From Arthrobacter_E sp041360795 (GTDB lineage: Bacteria > Actinomycetota > Actinomycetes > Actinomycetales > Micrococcaceae): a DNA stretch of 64,000 nucleotides. The stretch spans positions 1,550,001 to 1,614,000 of the forward strand of contig NZ_JBFUPW010000001.1 of NCBI RefSeq assembly GCF_041360795.1. The letters run 5' to 3'. Below the pieces are notes generated by a model. It saw only the letters and a list, made by a program, of their open reading frames with translations, had not been told where the DNA came from and made no database searches. Below are positions 14,962 to 23,388 of the stretch, piece by piece (position 1 is the stretch's first letter; every line of letters begins with the position of its first letter). A program made the translations under genes and the position numbers.

Positions 14962-15047
14962 AGAAGGCTGATCATGACCAAACGGGCAGCTGGGTCCTGA
15001 GTTCAGTGGCCGCTGCCGTGATCATCGCCTTCCTCATCTCCGCATGA
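14958..15047 (+). CDS. 29-residue single-helix miniprotein
   Basis: A GTG at 14958 overlaps the TGA of the preceding membrane-protein gene (GTGA) and opens 29 codons: a short charged head (KKADHDQTGS), then one hydrophobic helix (VLSSVAAAVIIAFLISA) ending at the stop. The overlap and the clean tail-anchor layout argue for a real translationally coupled gene, but no homolog is known to me and chance is possible. Confidence 0.4.
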   Translation: MKKADHDQTGSWVLSSVAAAVIIAFLISA

Positions 15048-15324
15048 CCCCATGAGTGTGAGCGACCGCCGAGGACGCGAGCCCGGTATCCGCACTCCGT
15101 AGTAATAGCGATGTCTTGCGCCATGATGGCGGAACCACGAACCGAGGCAAGCAGCACGACGTATTCCCATTTGTCAGGTCAGTGGAGTGAGTGACTTCAT
15201 GGCGATGTAGCCGGTGACGATGGCAACCCGGGGCAACCGATCGGTGCACCACGATCTCTGACAAGGATGAGGATGCTCCGGGCCTCGGTCTCATCGATTC
15301 GGACGCGGCTCTGGTCGCGGCCGT

Positions 15325-15330
15325 TAGCAT
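15325..15330 (+). promoter_or_regulatory. -10 box, leaderless start of DUF2332 gene
   Basis: TAGCAT ends 7 nt before the ATG at 15338, which would place transcription initiation on or next to that ATG. The in-frame ATG at 15329 lies inside the -10 box itself and cannot be transcribed from it. Confidence 0.5.
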
Positions 15331-15337
15331 GAGTCTT

Positions 15338-16303
15338 ATGCAGAGTGTGACGTCGGAGATGTACCGCAGCTTCGCTCGCGTCGAAGCACGGGATATATCG
15401 CCCATCTATTGTGAATGGGCGTCCTCAGTGGCCGAAGACAGCGAGGTGCTGGCCGTCATCGAGACTTTGCCATGGGGGAAACGTCAACCGAACCTCGTCT
15501 TCGCCGCTGCCCGGCTCAAGGGTGCGCCGGTGGGTCCTTACCGAGGATTCCGCGTCTGGATACTGGACCACTGGTCTGACGTCGAACCTGTAGTCCGAGA
15601 ACGGTCCACCCAGACCAATGAAGCGGGCAGGTGCGCGGTCCTCCTGCCTGTGCTGAGTCGCCTCGAAGGGCCTTTGGCGCTCATCGAAGCCGGAGCATCC
15701 GCGGGGTTATGCCTCTACCCTGACAAATACAGCTACCGGTACGACACCGGAGAAGGCATCATCGGCCTTGACCCTGCCGAAGGGCTGAGCACGGTTGAGC
15801 TGCCTTGCCGTATCGATCCGAAGAGCGTTCCACATCGGATCCCCGAAGTCGTCGCGCGGGTCGGCGTTGATGTGAACCCGCTTGATGTCAGCGACCCCGC
15901 ACAGGTCGAATGGCTGGAAACTCTTGTGTGGCCCGAGCACGATTCCCGACGCAGAAGGCTCCAGGCTGCACGGAAGATCGTCGCGGCAGATCCGCCGAAT
16001 CTGGTGCGTGGAGACCTGCTGAACGCCATTCCTTCGCTCGTTGCCCAGGCTCCGCGCGGTTCCAGGCCCGTGGTGTTCCACAGCGCGGTGCTTGTCTACC
16101 TTGAAGCTGAGCGACGCGCTCGGTTCGTGGACCTCATGCAATCCATGCCGGAGGTGACGTGGATCAGCAACGAAGGTGAACACGTCCTCCCGACCATCAA
16201 AACTAAGCTCACTGGACCGGCCAACGGGAGGACTGTCGTTTCCGCGAACGGCACTCCGCTAGCCTTCGTTGGCCCCCACGGGCAGAGCTACGAAGCTCTG
16301 TGA
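15338..16303 (+). CDS. DUF2332 family protein
   Basis: 321-residue member of DUF2332, a family common in Actinobacteria with no established function. Typical segments are ISPIYCEWASSVAEDSEVL near the N-terminus, PLALIEAGASAGLCLYPDKY in the middle (a glycine-rich motif like the SAM site of methyltransferases) and RPVVFHSAVLVYL followed by WISNEGEHV in the C-terminal half. A Rossmann-like methyltransferase fold is an inference from that pattern. The start at 15338 is chosen because a -10 box covers the alternative ATG at 15329. It stands alone, with no obvious operon partner. Confidence 0.88.
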   Translation: MQSVTSEMYRSFARVEARDISPIYCEWASSVAEDSEVLAVIETLPWGKRQPNLVFAAARLKGAPVGPYRGFRVWILDHWSDVEPVVRERSTQTNEAGRCAVLLPVLSRLEGPLALIEAGASAGLCLYPDKYSYRYDTGEGIIGLDPAEGLSTVELPCRIDPKSVPHRIPEVVARVGVDVNPLDVSDPAQVEWLETLVWPEHDSRRRRLQAARKIVAADPPNLVRGDLLNAIPSLVAQAPRGSRPVVFHSAVLVYLEAERRARFVDLMQSMPEVTWISNEGEHVLPTIKTKLTGPANGRTVVSANGTPLAFVGPHGQSYEAL

Positions 16304-16402
16304 CACCTTCCTTCCGCGCTGTTGCCTCAGGCACCTCGCCCTGCGCGCGGCCGGGATGGGATCGGCTCGGAACCTGCGCCGCGGAATGCTGCGTTGACGT
16401 GT

Positions 16403-17098
16403 TCATCGACGACGGCGCCCGCACCCACCGTCTCTACAGCTCACCGACGCGTCTGAACTGATCGCGGGTGCGTGCCCACCGCCGTCGCGAACGATAGACA
16501 AGCCGGGAATGAGGATGCTGGTAGCCAGGCCAACGGCGGATCGGGCAGAGGTCGAGACGTGGAGCACTTCGTAAATGGCGGAATCCGTTGACCGCTGGTC
16601 GGCTGGGGCGCTGCTGAGTTCGACGAGGACGACATTCCAGGTGGTGACGTCCACTGCGCTGACGAGTGAGATCGTGCTTTCGCTGACACGTGAAAGGAAC
16701 TGCTGAGCAATCGCGTCGAGGCAACGGGCAGGCGCGATGCCGGTCGGCAGTTGAGTATTCGTGATCGAGAGGCTCCGTGCCTGACTGTAGTCCCCGGGGC
16801 CAGCGACGAGCCGGTGGACAGTCCAGTCCTGGATGGGCTGACGCCCGAAATCGCGGACTATGGACGAATAGCCTGGTTCTCCCCAGCAGAAGTTCCTCAT
16901 GCCGTCGATATCCCGCCAGACATAGAAGGGCGCGTAGGCGTTGCGAGGCGCGCCCTGGACCTTCTCCTGGATCAGATATGCCTTGAACTCGAGTCCGGCG
17001 AAGCCGTCCAGGAGGGGCCCGGTCTTGCGGACGCGTTCACGGATGGTCTCCATGTCGTAATCGGCCGGCAGGCCCACTTGGTACTGCATCGCATACAT
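16403..17098 (-). CDS. DUF4865 family protein with a C-terminal extension
   Basis: 231 residues. The N-terminal ~190 residues match the DUF4865 pattern: MQYQVGLPADYDMETIRERV, then FAGLEFKAYLIQEK, YAPFYVWRDIDGMRNFCWG and VRDFGRQPIQDWTV. The fold is probably a ferredoxin-like dimer related to small oxygenase-like proteins. No function is established. Family members generally end soon after a segment like YEVLHVSTS. Here a further ~45 residues follow (ILIPGLSIVRDGGGHAP, ending in a GGCGRRRR tail), which suggests a lost stop or a late frameshift. The ATG at 17098 has a good AAGGAG site. Confidence 0.78.
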   Translation of the reverse strand: MYAMQYQVGLPADYDMETIRERVRKTGPLLDGFAGLEFKAYLIQEKVQGAPRNAYAPFYVWRDIDGMRNFCWGEPGYSSIVRDFGRQPIQDWTVHRLVAGPGDYSQARSLSITNTQLPTGIAPARCLDAIAQQFLSRVSESTISLVSAVDVTTWNVVLVELSSAPADQRSTDSAIYEVLHVSTSARSAVGLATSILIPGLSIVRDGGGHAPAISSDASVSCRDGGCGRRRR

Positions 17099-17168
17099 CA
17101 GTGGCTCTCCTTGAACGCTCTGATCATGGTCGTCGTCGCACGCCGTCGCGACTGGCCCTCTGCCCCGG

Positions 17169-17696
17169 CTACCGGGCAGAGTTTCCCGCCGTATCGCTCA
17201 AGGCAAGGATTTCGTCGACGACGTAGGCGACCGACGCGGTGGAATCGATCGCGATGCCTCCAGCCGGAACGTCCGCTCTCGTTCGGTGTAGGTGGAGTAT
17301 CAGATCTCGTTCCGCGTCACGCCCCCGGCCTCCCCACTCTTCTTCTGGCCTACTGTCAAGCCGCCTGATCAGGGTCGCGGTGTCGACGTCGAGGACGAAG
17401 ACTGCGTCGAACAGGTGAATGAACTGCAGAACGTTCCGCGATCCGCCACAGAAGAACGTCACAGGCTCGCTGTGATCTGCCACAAGAGCTCGGACCTTGT
17501 CGACACGCCAGAGATGGTGGTCGTGAACGGCCAGACCAGTGACGTTCCCCACCGGTTCTCCGGTCTTCGGATCCCCCCGGTAGGCAAGCTCACGATCGCC
17601 GTGAATGGCCTGGTATCCGCGTCGCGCGAGTTCCTCACACACGGCGGTCTTCCCGGTCCCGGAGCCGCCTTCGATGAGGACGTTTCTTCTACCCAC
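17169..17696 (-). CDS. Small P-loop ATPase/kinase-like protein
   Basis: 175-residue protein with an N-terminal Walker A motif, NVLIEGGSGTGKTAVCEELA, and a short lid-like arginine region (IRRLDSRPEEEWGG). This is the pattern of small nucleoside/shikimate-kinase-like P-loop proteins that phosphorylate small molecules. The Asp in AVFVLDVDTATL takes the Walker B position. Translation starts at the GTG at 17696; a TACGAT box ends 5 nt before it, so the mRNA may be leaderless. Function is unassigned. It sits between DUF4865 and the pdxS terminator, in the place where pdxT is found in relatives, but is not a glutaminase. Confidence 0.75.
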   Translation of the reverse strand: MGRRNVLIEGGSGTGKTAVCEELARRGYQAIHGDRELAYRGDPKTGEPVGNVTGLAVHDHHLWRVDKVRALVADHSEPVTFFCGGSRNVLQFIHLFDAVFVLDVDTATLIRRLDSRPEEEWGGRGRDAERDLILHLHRTRADVPAGGIAIDSTASVAYVVDEILALSDTAGNSAR

Positions 17697-17832
17697 ACAC
17701 GATCGTAGTCAGACTGTGCACTACGGCGGAAGGGCAGGGTGACGGAATCCGGCCAGCTGTCCTGGCTCGCCACCGACGAGCAACGCCAGGGCCGGATTCA
17801 TGATCTCACCAGCCACAGCCCAAAAGTGAGAA

Positions 17833-17867
17833 CGGCCCACGCCGCCAATCGATGGAGGCGTGGGCCG
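17833..17867 (-). terminator. Rho-independent terminator of pdxS
   Basis: An 11-bp perfect stem, CGGCCCACGCC (17833-17843) and GGCGTGGGCCG (17857-17867), with a 13-nt loop. Read on the minus strand it is followed by TTCTCACTTTT. It lies 21 bp after the pdxS stop. Confidence 0.85.
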
Positions 17868-17888
17868 AATCGCCTCATGTGCCAGTGT

Positions 17889-18833
17889 TTACCAGCCGCG
17901 CTCGGCGAACTGGATGGAGCGCGCCGGCTCGTCGACGTTGATGCCGACCATGGCCTCGCCCAGACCACGGGAGACCTTCGCGATGACCTCGGGGTCGTCG
18001 TAGAAGGTGGTGGCCTTGACCACGGCGGCGGCACGCTGGGCCGGGTTTCCGGACTTGAAGATGCCGGAGCCCACGAACACGCCGTCGGCGCCGAGCTGCA
18101 TCATCATGGCGGCGTCGGCCGGGGTGGCGATGCCGCCGGCGGTGAAGAGGACCACGGGCAGCTTGCCGGTGGCCGCGACCTCCTTGACCAGCTCATACGG
18201 GGCCTGGAGTTCCTTGGCGGCCACGTACAGCTCGTCCTCGGGCAGGGCCGAGAGCTTGGCGATCTCGGAGCGGATCTTGCGCATGTGACCCGTGGCGTTG
18301 GAGACGTCGCCGGTGCCGGCCTCGCCCTTGGAGCGGATCATAGCCGCGCCCTCGTTGATGCGGCGCAGGGCCTCACCGAGGTTGGTGGCGCCACAGACGA
18401 AGGGAACGTCGAAGTCCCACTTGTCGATGTGGTTGACGTAGTCGGCCGGGGTGAGGACCTCAGACTCGTCGATGTAGTCGACGCCGAGGGACTGCAGGAC
18501 CTGGGCCTCCACGAAGTGACCGATGCGGGCCTTCGCCATGACCGGGATGGACACGGCCTCGATGATCTGGTCGATCATGTCCGGATCGGACATGCGGGAC
18601 ACGCCGCCCTGGGCGCGGATGTCCGCGGGGACGCGCTCGAGGGCCATGACGGCCACGGCGCCGGCGTCTTCGGCGATCCGGGCCTGCTCGACGTTGACGA
18701 CGTCCATGATGACGCCGCCCTTGAGCATGTCGGCCATGCCCCGCTTCACGCGGCTGCTGCCGGTGACGATTCGCTGCTTCGCATCGGCGGCATTGCCGTT
18801 GGTGTTCTCGCCGTTCAGTTCAGCTGTAGACAC
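17889..18833 (-). CDS. pdxS: Pyridoxal 5'-phosphate synthase subunit PdxS
   Basis: Synthase subunit of the DXP-independent vitamin B6 pathway. It condenses ribose 5-phosphate, glyceraldehyde 3-phosphate and ammonia to PLP. It has 314 residues, a TIM barrel with the expected lysines in GGVIMDVVNVEQARIAEDAG (upstream RGMADMLKGG) and VSIPVMAKARIGHFVEAQVL. The C-terminal phosphate site LPVVLFTAGGIATPADAAMM is intact. The enzyme normally works with the glutaminase PdxT, which delivers ammonia. No pdxT is adjacent here; the gene is followed directly by a strong terminator. The start is the GTG at 18833. Confidence 0.98.
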   Translation of the reverse strand: MSTAELNGENTNGNAADAKQRIVTGSSRVKRGMADMLKGGVIMDVVNVEQARIAEDAGAVAVMALERVPADIRAQGGVSRMSDPDMIDQIIEAVSIPVMAKARIGHFVEAQVLQSLGVDYIDESEVLTPADYVNHIDKWDFDVPFVCGATNLGEALRRINEGAAMIRSKGEAGTGDVSNATGHMRKIRSEIAKLSALPEDELYVAAKELQAPYELVKEVAATGKLPVVLFTAGGIATPADAAMMMQLGADGVFVGSGIFKSGNPAQRAAAVVKATTFYDDPEVIAKVSRGLGEAMVGINVDEPARSIQFAERGW

Positions 18834-19049
18834 AAAAAACCCCTATGGGTATCAGAAAATGGCGTACGCCAGGAACACGCGGCCAAACTCACGCAGTGTC
18901 TCCCGACCGGCGGCAGAACGCCGCCTGCCGACAAGTCTAATAGCTGTCCGACGGCGGCACCGCTCGTGAGGCGCGCACGCGTAACAGACCACGATGAAGC
19001 CTCTGCCCCGGCCACTCCCAGCCGAGCCGCTCCCCCGTCCGGTTCCGGG

Positions 19050-19661
19050 TCAGCGGACGGCGGCAGCCTGACGCCGGACGGTCTCGACGCGCTGCCCGAT
19101 CGTGAAGAGCGATGCCAGCGCAAGCAGCACGAGTGTCACCAGGAGGACCACCGGCGGCAGCCCGAGACCGGTGAGCCCGGTCATGACCAGCAGGGCCACG
19201 AGCCGCTCCGCGCGTTCGGCGATGCCCACATTGCACTCGAAGCCCAGCGCCTCGGCCTTCGCGCGCGCATAGGACACGAGCATGCCGAGGACCAGGCACG
19301 CCAGGGCGGCCGTCGCGATCACAGGGTCGTTCCCACCGGTGAAGTACCAGAAGGCCACCGTGGAGAACAGCACGCCGTCCACCACACGGTCCAGCGTCGA
19401 GTCGAGGAAGTTTCCCCACAAGCCGTGCCGTCCGGACAGCCGTGCCATGATGCCATCCACCACGTCCGAGAAAATGAACACCGTGATCGCCACGGTCCCC
19501 CAGAAGAGCTGCCCCTGAGGGTAGAAGATCAGCGCGGAGAGGACCGCGCCGAGCGTTCCGGTCACCGTGACGGCATCGGGGCTCACCCCGGCCTTGAGCA
19601 GAGCCTTGGCCAGGGGCGTGAACAGGCGCGTGAAGAAGGTGCGCGCGAAACGGTTGAGCAT
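19050..19661 (-). CDS. pgsA: CDP-alcohol phosphatidyltransferase (phosphatidylinositol phosphate synthase type)
   Basis: Integral membrane enzyme that joins CDP-diacylglycerol to inositol phosphate (or a related alcohol). The signature D-x2-D-G-x2-A-R-x8-G-x3-D-x3-D is complete in DVVDGIMARLSG followed by GNFLDSTLD. Several hydrophobic helices are visible. The start at ATG 19661 (203 residues) is chosen because a GGGGGA site lies 11 nt upstream and it begins 4 nt after the HIT stop; a GTG at 19700 is the alternative. It belongs to the thrS-HIT-pgsA operon, as in M. tuberculosis Rv2614c-Rv2612c. Inositol-phosphate specificity is inferred from that context. Confidence 0.9.
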   Translation of the reverse strand: MLNRFARTFFTRLFTPLAKALLKAGVSPDAVTVTGTLGAVLSALIFYPQGQLFWGTVAITVFIFSDVVDGIMARLSGRHGLWGNFLDSTLDRVVDGVLFSTVAFWYFTGGNDPVIATAALACLVLGMLVSYARAKAEALGFECNVGIAERAERLVALLVMTGLTGLGLPPVVLLVTLVLLALASLFTIGQRVETVRRQAAAVR

Positions 19662-19665
19662 GGGC

Positions 19666-20316
19666 TCAGCGATCCCCCGCCGCTTCAGTGCGTGCGGCAC
19701 CCGCGGCGGGCCGGTCGCCGTCGTCGTCCACCGGCCAGCCGTCCGCGAGCAGTTCCCGGACTTCGCCCAAGGTCTGCGTGATCGCCTTGGTCTGGGCGAT
19801 GATCGGCAGGAAGTTGCCGTCGCCGCCCCAGCGGGGCACCACGTGCTGGTGGAGGTGCTCGGAGATCCCGGCGCCGCCCACCTTGCCCTGATTCATCCCG
19901 ATGTTGAAGCCACCCGGACGGGACACCTTCTGCAGCACGCGGATGGTGGTCTGGGTGAGGGCCGAGAACTCGGCGGTCTCCTCCTCCGTCAGGTCCGTGT
20001 AGTAGGACACGTGGCGGTAGGGGCAGATGAGGGCGTGCCCGGGGTTGTACGGGTACAGATTGAGGATGACGTAGCAGAGCCTCCCCCGGTGAACGATGAG
20101 TGATTGCTCATCGGAACGGCTCGGCGCCACGCAGAACGGGCAGGAGTCCGGGTGGTCGTACTGCTCCTGACCACCCTTGATGTATGCCATCCGATGAGGG
20201 GTCCACAGGCGCTGGAAGGCGTCCGGGACGCCGGGGAGCTGGAAATCGTCGGTCACGGCTTCATCTGAGGTCGCGCCCGTCCCGGAAGTCTCCGCAGCGC
20301 CTGTGGGTTCCGTCAT
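19666..20316 (-). CDS. HIT-family hydrolase/phosphorylase (Ap4A phosphorylase-like)
   Basis: 216-residue histidine-triad nucleotide-binding protein. The catalytic triad motif is HLHQHVVPRW. A zinc-type CPFC lies near residue 60, and the nucleotide-binding segment VILNLYPYNPGHALICPYRH is typical. The nearest characterised relative is the mycobacterial Ap4A phosphorylase Rv2613c, encoded in the same position between thrS and pgsA. It starts at the ATG at 20316, 2 nt after the thrS stop. The N-terminal ~25 residues and C-terminal ~20 are low-complexity and probably disordered. Confidence 0.93.
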   Translation of the reverse strand: MTEPTGAAETSGTGATSDEAVTDDFQLPGVPDAFQRLWTPHRMAYIKGGQEQYDHPDSCPFCVAPSRSDEQSLIVHRGRLCYVILNLYPYNPGHALICPYRHVSYYTDLTEEETAEFSALTQTTIRVLQKVSRPGGFNIGMNQGKVGGAGISEHLHQHVVPRWGGDGNFLPIIAQTKAITQTLGEVRELLADGWPVDDDGDRPAAGAARTEAAGDR

Positions 20317-20318
20317 GC

Positions 20319-22328
20319 CTAGAGGGTCCTGTTCTTCACGGCGTCGACGATCCGCTGCACGGCCTCCTCGACCGGCACCCCGTTGTCCTGGCTGCCATCT
20401 CGGAAGCGGAAGGACACTGCGCCGTTCTCGGCGTCCTCACCGCCGGCGATCAGGACGAAGGGCACCTTGTCCTTGCTGGCGGTGCGGATCTTCTTCGGGA
20501 AACGGTCGCTGGAAGCGTCCACCTCGACCCGGATGCCGGCCTTCTTGAGCTTCGCCGCCACCTCATAGAGGTAGTCGTTGAACGCCTCGGCGACCGGGAT
20601 CGCCACGACCTGAACCGGCGCGAGCCACGCGGGGAACGCCCCGGCGTAGTGCTCGGTCAGGACACCCATGAAGCGTTCGACCGAACCGAAGAGCGCCCGG
20701 TGGATCATCACGGGACGCTGACGGGAGCCGTCGGCAGCCTGGTACTCGAGCTCGAAGCGCTCCGGCAGGTTGAAGTCCAGCTGGATCGTGGACATCTGCC
20801 AGGTGCGGCCGAGGGCGTCCTTGGCCTGCACGGAGATCTTGGGGCCGTAGAACGCCGCTCCACCCGGATCCGGCACGAGCTCCAGCCCGGAGGCCTCCGC
20901 CACCTCGGCGAGGGTGCGGGTGGCTTCCTCCCAGACCTCGTCGCTGCCGACGTACTTCTCCGGGTCCTTGGTGGAAAGCTCCAGGTAGAAGTCATCCAGG
21001 CCGTAGTCCTTGAGCAGCCCGAGCACGAAGTTGAGCGTGCTGGTCAGCTCATCCTTCATCTGCTCCTTGGTGCAGTAGATGTGAGCGTCGTCCTGAGTCA
21101 TGCCCCGGACGCGGGTCAGGCCGTGCACCACGCCGGACTTCTCGTAGCGGTACACCGAGCCGAACTCGAAGAGCCGCAGCGGAAGTTCACGGTAGGACCG
21201 TCCGCGGGAGCGGAAGATCAGGTTGTGCATGGGGCAGTTCATGGGCTTGAGGTAGTAGTCCTGGCCCGGCTTGCGTACGGTGCCGTCCTCGTTGAACTCC
21301 GCGTCGACGTGCATCGCGGGGAACATGCCGTCCTTGTACCAGTCCAGGTGACCCGAGACCTCGTACAGGTGCCCCTTGGTGATGTGCGGGGTGTAGACGA
21401 ACTCGTAGTCCGCCTCCACGTGCCGCTGACGGGAGTAGTCCTCCATGGCCTTGCGGATGATGCCGCCCTTGGGGTGGAACACCGGCAGGCCGGAGCCCAG
21501 CTCGTCCGGGAAGGAGAAGAGGTCCAGTTCGACGCCGAGCTTGCGGTGATCGCGGCGCTCCGCCTCGGCCAGGCGCTCCTGGTACTCCTTGAGGGCTTCC
21601 TTGGTGGGCCACGCGGTGCCGTAGATGCGCTGCAGCGGCTTGTTGTTCTGGTCGCCCAGCCAGTACGCGGCGGAGGAACGGGTCAGCGCGAAGGCGTTGG
21701 AGATCAGCTTGGTGTTGGGCAGGTGCGGGCCGCGGCAGAGATCGCACCAGACCACGTCGCCGCTCTTGCGGTCCACGTTGTCGTAGATCGTGATGTCGCC
21801 GGCGCCGACCTCGACGTTGACACCCTCGCCCGCTTCGTCGGCGGAGTCGGCCTTGCCGAGCAGCTCGAGCTTGTACGGCTCGTGAGCCATCGCCTCGCGT
21901 GCCTCCTCCGGGGAGACCACGCGGCGCACGAACTTCTGGTTCTGGTTGACGATCTTGAGCATCATCTTCTCGAGGGCCTTGAGGTCCTCGGGGGTGAAGG
22001 GCTCGGCGACGTCGAAGTCGAAGTAGAAGCCGTCCTTGATGTACGGGCCGATGCCGAGCTTGGCATCCGGACGCAGCTGCTGCACGGCCTGGGCCATGAC
22101 GTGCGCGGTGGAGTGGCGGAGGACGTTCAGGCCGTCCGGGGAGTCGATGGTGACGGACTCGATTTCGGCGCCGGCCTCCAGGGGCTGGGCCAGGTCCTTC
22201 AGCACACCATCGACACGCATGACCACCACATCACGGCGGTCGAAGAACAACTCCGCGCCAGTGGTGCCCGTGGTCACCTGGGTCTCGTCTCCGTCGACTC
22301 TGAGGGTGATCTGTTGGGCTTCTGACAC
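20319..22328 (-). CDS. thrS: Threonyl-tRNA synthetase
   Basis: 669-residue class II synthetase that charges tRNA-Thr. In order: an N-terminal TGS domain (about 1-65), an editing domain with HSTAHVMAQAVQQL, the catalytic core with YKDGMFPAMH and the zinc ligand segment KPMNCPMHN, motif 2 (TRVRGMTQDDAHIY), motif 3 (IHRALFGSVERFMGVL) and the C-terminal anticodon domain (VQVVAIPVAEAF). Length and all motifs are normal. Translation starts at a GTG with AGGAGA upstream. It heads the thrS-HIT-pgsA operon. No T-box-like leader was recognised in the 137 bp upstream. Confidence 0.99.
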   Translation of the reverse strand: MSEAQQITLRVDGDETQVTTGTTGAELFFDRRDVVVMRVDGVLKDLAQPLEAGAEIESVTIDSPDGLNVLRHSTAHVMAQAVQQLRPDAKLGIGPYIKDGFYFDFDVAEPFTPEDLKALEKMMLKIVNQNQKFVRRVVSPEEAREAMAHEPYKLELLGKADSADEAGEGVNVEVGAGDITIYDNVDRKSGDVVWCDLCRGPHLPNTKLISNAFALTRSSAAYWLGDQNNKPLQRIYGTAWPTKEALKEYQERLAEAERRDHRKLGVELDLFSFPDELGSGLPVFHPKGGIIRKAMEDYSRQRHVEADYEFVYTPHITKGHLYEVSGHLDWYKDGMFPAMHVDAEFNEDGTVRKPGQDYYLKPMNCPMHNLIFRSRGRSYRELPLRLFEFGSVYRYEKSGVVHGLTRVRGMTQDDAHIYCTKEQMKDELTSTLNFVLGLLKDYGLDDFYLELSTKDPEKYVGSDEVWEEATRTLAEVAEASGLELVPDPGGAAFYGPKISVQAKDALGRTWQMSTIQLDFNLPERFELEYQAADGSRQRPVMIHRALFGSVERFMGVLTEHYAGAFPAWLAPVQVVAIPVAEAFNDYLYEVAAKLKKAGIRVEVDASSDRFPKKIRTASKDKVPFVLIAGGEDAENGAVSFRFRDGSQDNGVPVEEAVQRIVDAVKNRTL

Positions 22329-22465
22329 GGTGTCTCCTGTTCACATTGCGGCTTCATGACTTGCGGCATACGGGACCACAGCCAGCCACCGAACAGTCTA
22401 GTACGAGCGCCGGGAGCGCTCGGCACGGCGCTCGTGGAGCGCCGGTGAATCCGCGGTGGCGCGGG

Positions 22466-23320
22466 TCAGGCCGCGGCGCTGGTCAGCGGCTGATCCTGCT
22501 CCAGGAGTGCGAGGAGTTCCAGACGTTCGGCACTCAGGGCATCCGCCGGGGCGAACCACACGATCCGCGAGCCGAGCGTCTCGTCGGTCCAGAGACTCGT
22601 CATGCTGAGGTTCAGCTCGCCCAGCTCGGGGTGGCGGAGCCGCTTGAGGGCATTACGTTCGCCGGAGACGTCGCCACGGGCCCAGAGCTCGCGGAACACG
22701 GGAGAGGCGTCCTGGAGTTCCTGGATGAAGCGCTGCCATTCGGGATACTCGCGATGACGGCCATAGGCGGCGCGCAGACGAGCGGCGATGCGCCGCTGAG
22801 CGTGTTCGAGGTCCACGTGCGCTTTCTGCCACTCCGGAGCGGTGAACAGCAGCCGGGCGCAGTTGCGCTCCCCCACCGGGATCCTGTCGAAGTCCGTGAA
22901 CAGATACCGGTAGGAGCGGTTGTAGGCGACGATGTCGAAGCGGGCGGTCTGCGCGGCCGCCGGATACGGCATGAGCTTGGCGAGGAGCTCGTGGTGCGCG
23001 TCGTTCAGGCAGCTCATCGGGGCACGTTCGGGGATCGCGGCGCCGGCCAGAGCGAAGAGGTGATCGCGTTCGTCGTCACTGAGCAGAAGCGCCCGTGCGA
23101 TCGACGTCAGCACCTGCTCCGACGCGGCGATGGGACGGCCCTGCTCGAGCCAGGTGTACCAGGTGAGGCCGACGCCGGCCAGCTGGGCCACTTCCTCGCG
23201 CCGGAGGCCCGCGACACGCCGCCGCGCGCCCCGTGGCAGACCCACGTCCTCGGGCCGCAGCCGGGCCCGGCGGGAACTCAGAAATTCCGCGAATTCCTCG
23301 CGGCGTGCCGAAGTGGACAT
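22466..23320 (-). CDS. XRE-type regulator with MmyB-like ligand domain
   Basis: 284-residue regulator. The N-terminal HTH is VAGLRREEVAQLAGVGLTWY followed by WLEQGR, and the C-terminal part is the MmyB-like domain (MPYPAAAQTARFDIVAYNRS, then WFAPADALSAERLELL), thought to bind a fatty-acid-like or small ligand. Members of this group usually sit next to, and control, an oxidoreductase or transporter. Here the divergent gene is an MFS pump, and the 122-bp intergenic region has two direct repeats that may be its binding sites. The start at 23320 has an AGGAGAC site. Confidence 0.93.
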   Translation of the reverse strand: MSTSARREEFAEFLSSRRARLRPEDVGLPRGARRRVAGLRREEVAQLAGVGLTWYTWLEQGRPIAASEQVLTSIARALLLSDDERDHLFALAGAAIPERAPMSCLNDAHHELLAKLMPYPAAAQTARFDIVAYNRSYRYLFTDFDRIPVGERNCARLLFTAPEWQKAHVDLEHAQRRIAARLRAAYGRHREYPEWQRFIQELQDASPVFRELWARGDVSGERNALKRLRHPELGELNLSMTSLWTDETLGSRIVWFAPADALSAERLELLALLEQDQPLTSAAA

Positions 23321-23388
23321 GTCTCCTCCTGCAGCGATCCTCTCACGCCCGTGCGCGGCCGCGAGCCGCTGGACCGGGTGCTGTCACT

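Noticed and set aside
14832..15047. A longer start for the 29-residue miniprotein
   Set aside because: The upstream part overlaps the membrane-protein gene in another frame and is basic and proline-rich; only the last 29 codons look coherent.
17739..19781. A 680-codon plus-strand open frame over pdxS and pgsA
   Set aside because: It is antisense to conserved genes with intact active sites and has repetitive low-quality composition.
20184..22325. A 713-codon plus-strand open frame antisense to thrS
   Set aside because: It mirrors the thrS codons and has valine/leucine/glycine-rich shadow composition without motifs.
22329..22465. T-box or other riboswitch in front of thrS
   Set aside because: I could not find a T-box consensus or a convincing specifier/antiterminator structure in the 137 bp upstream.
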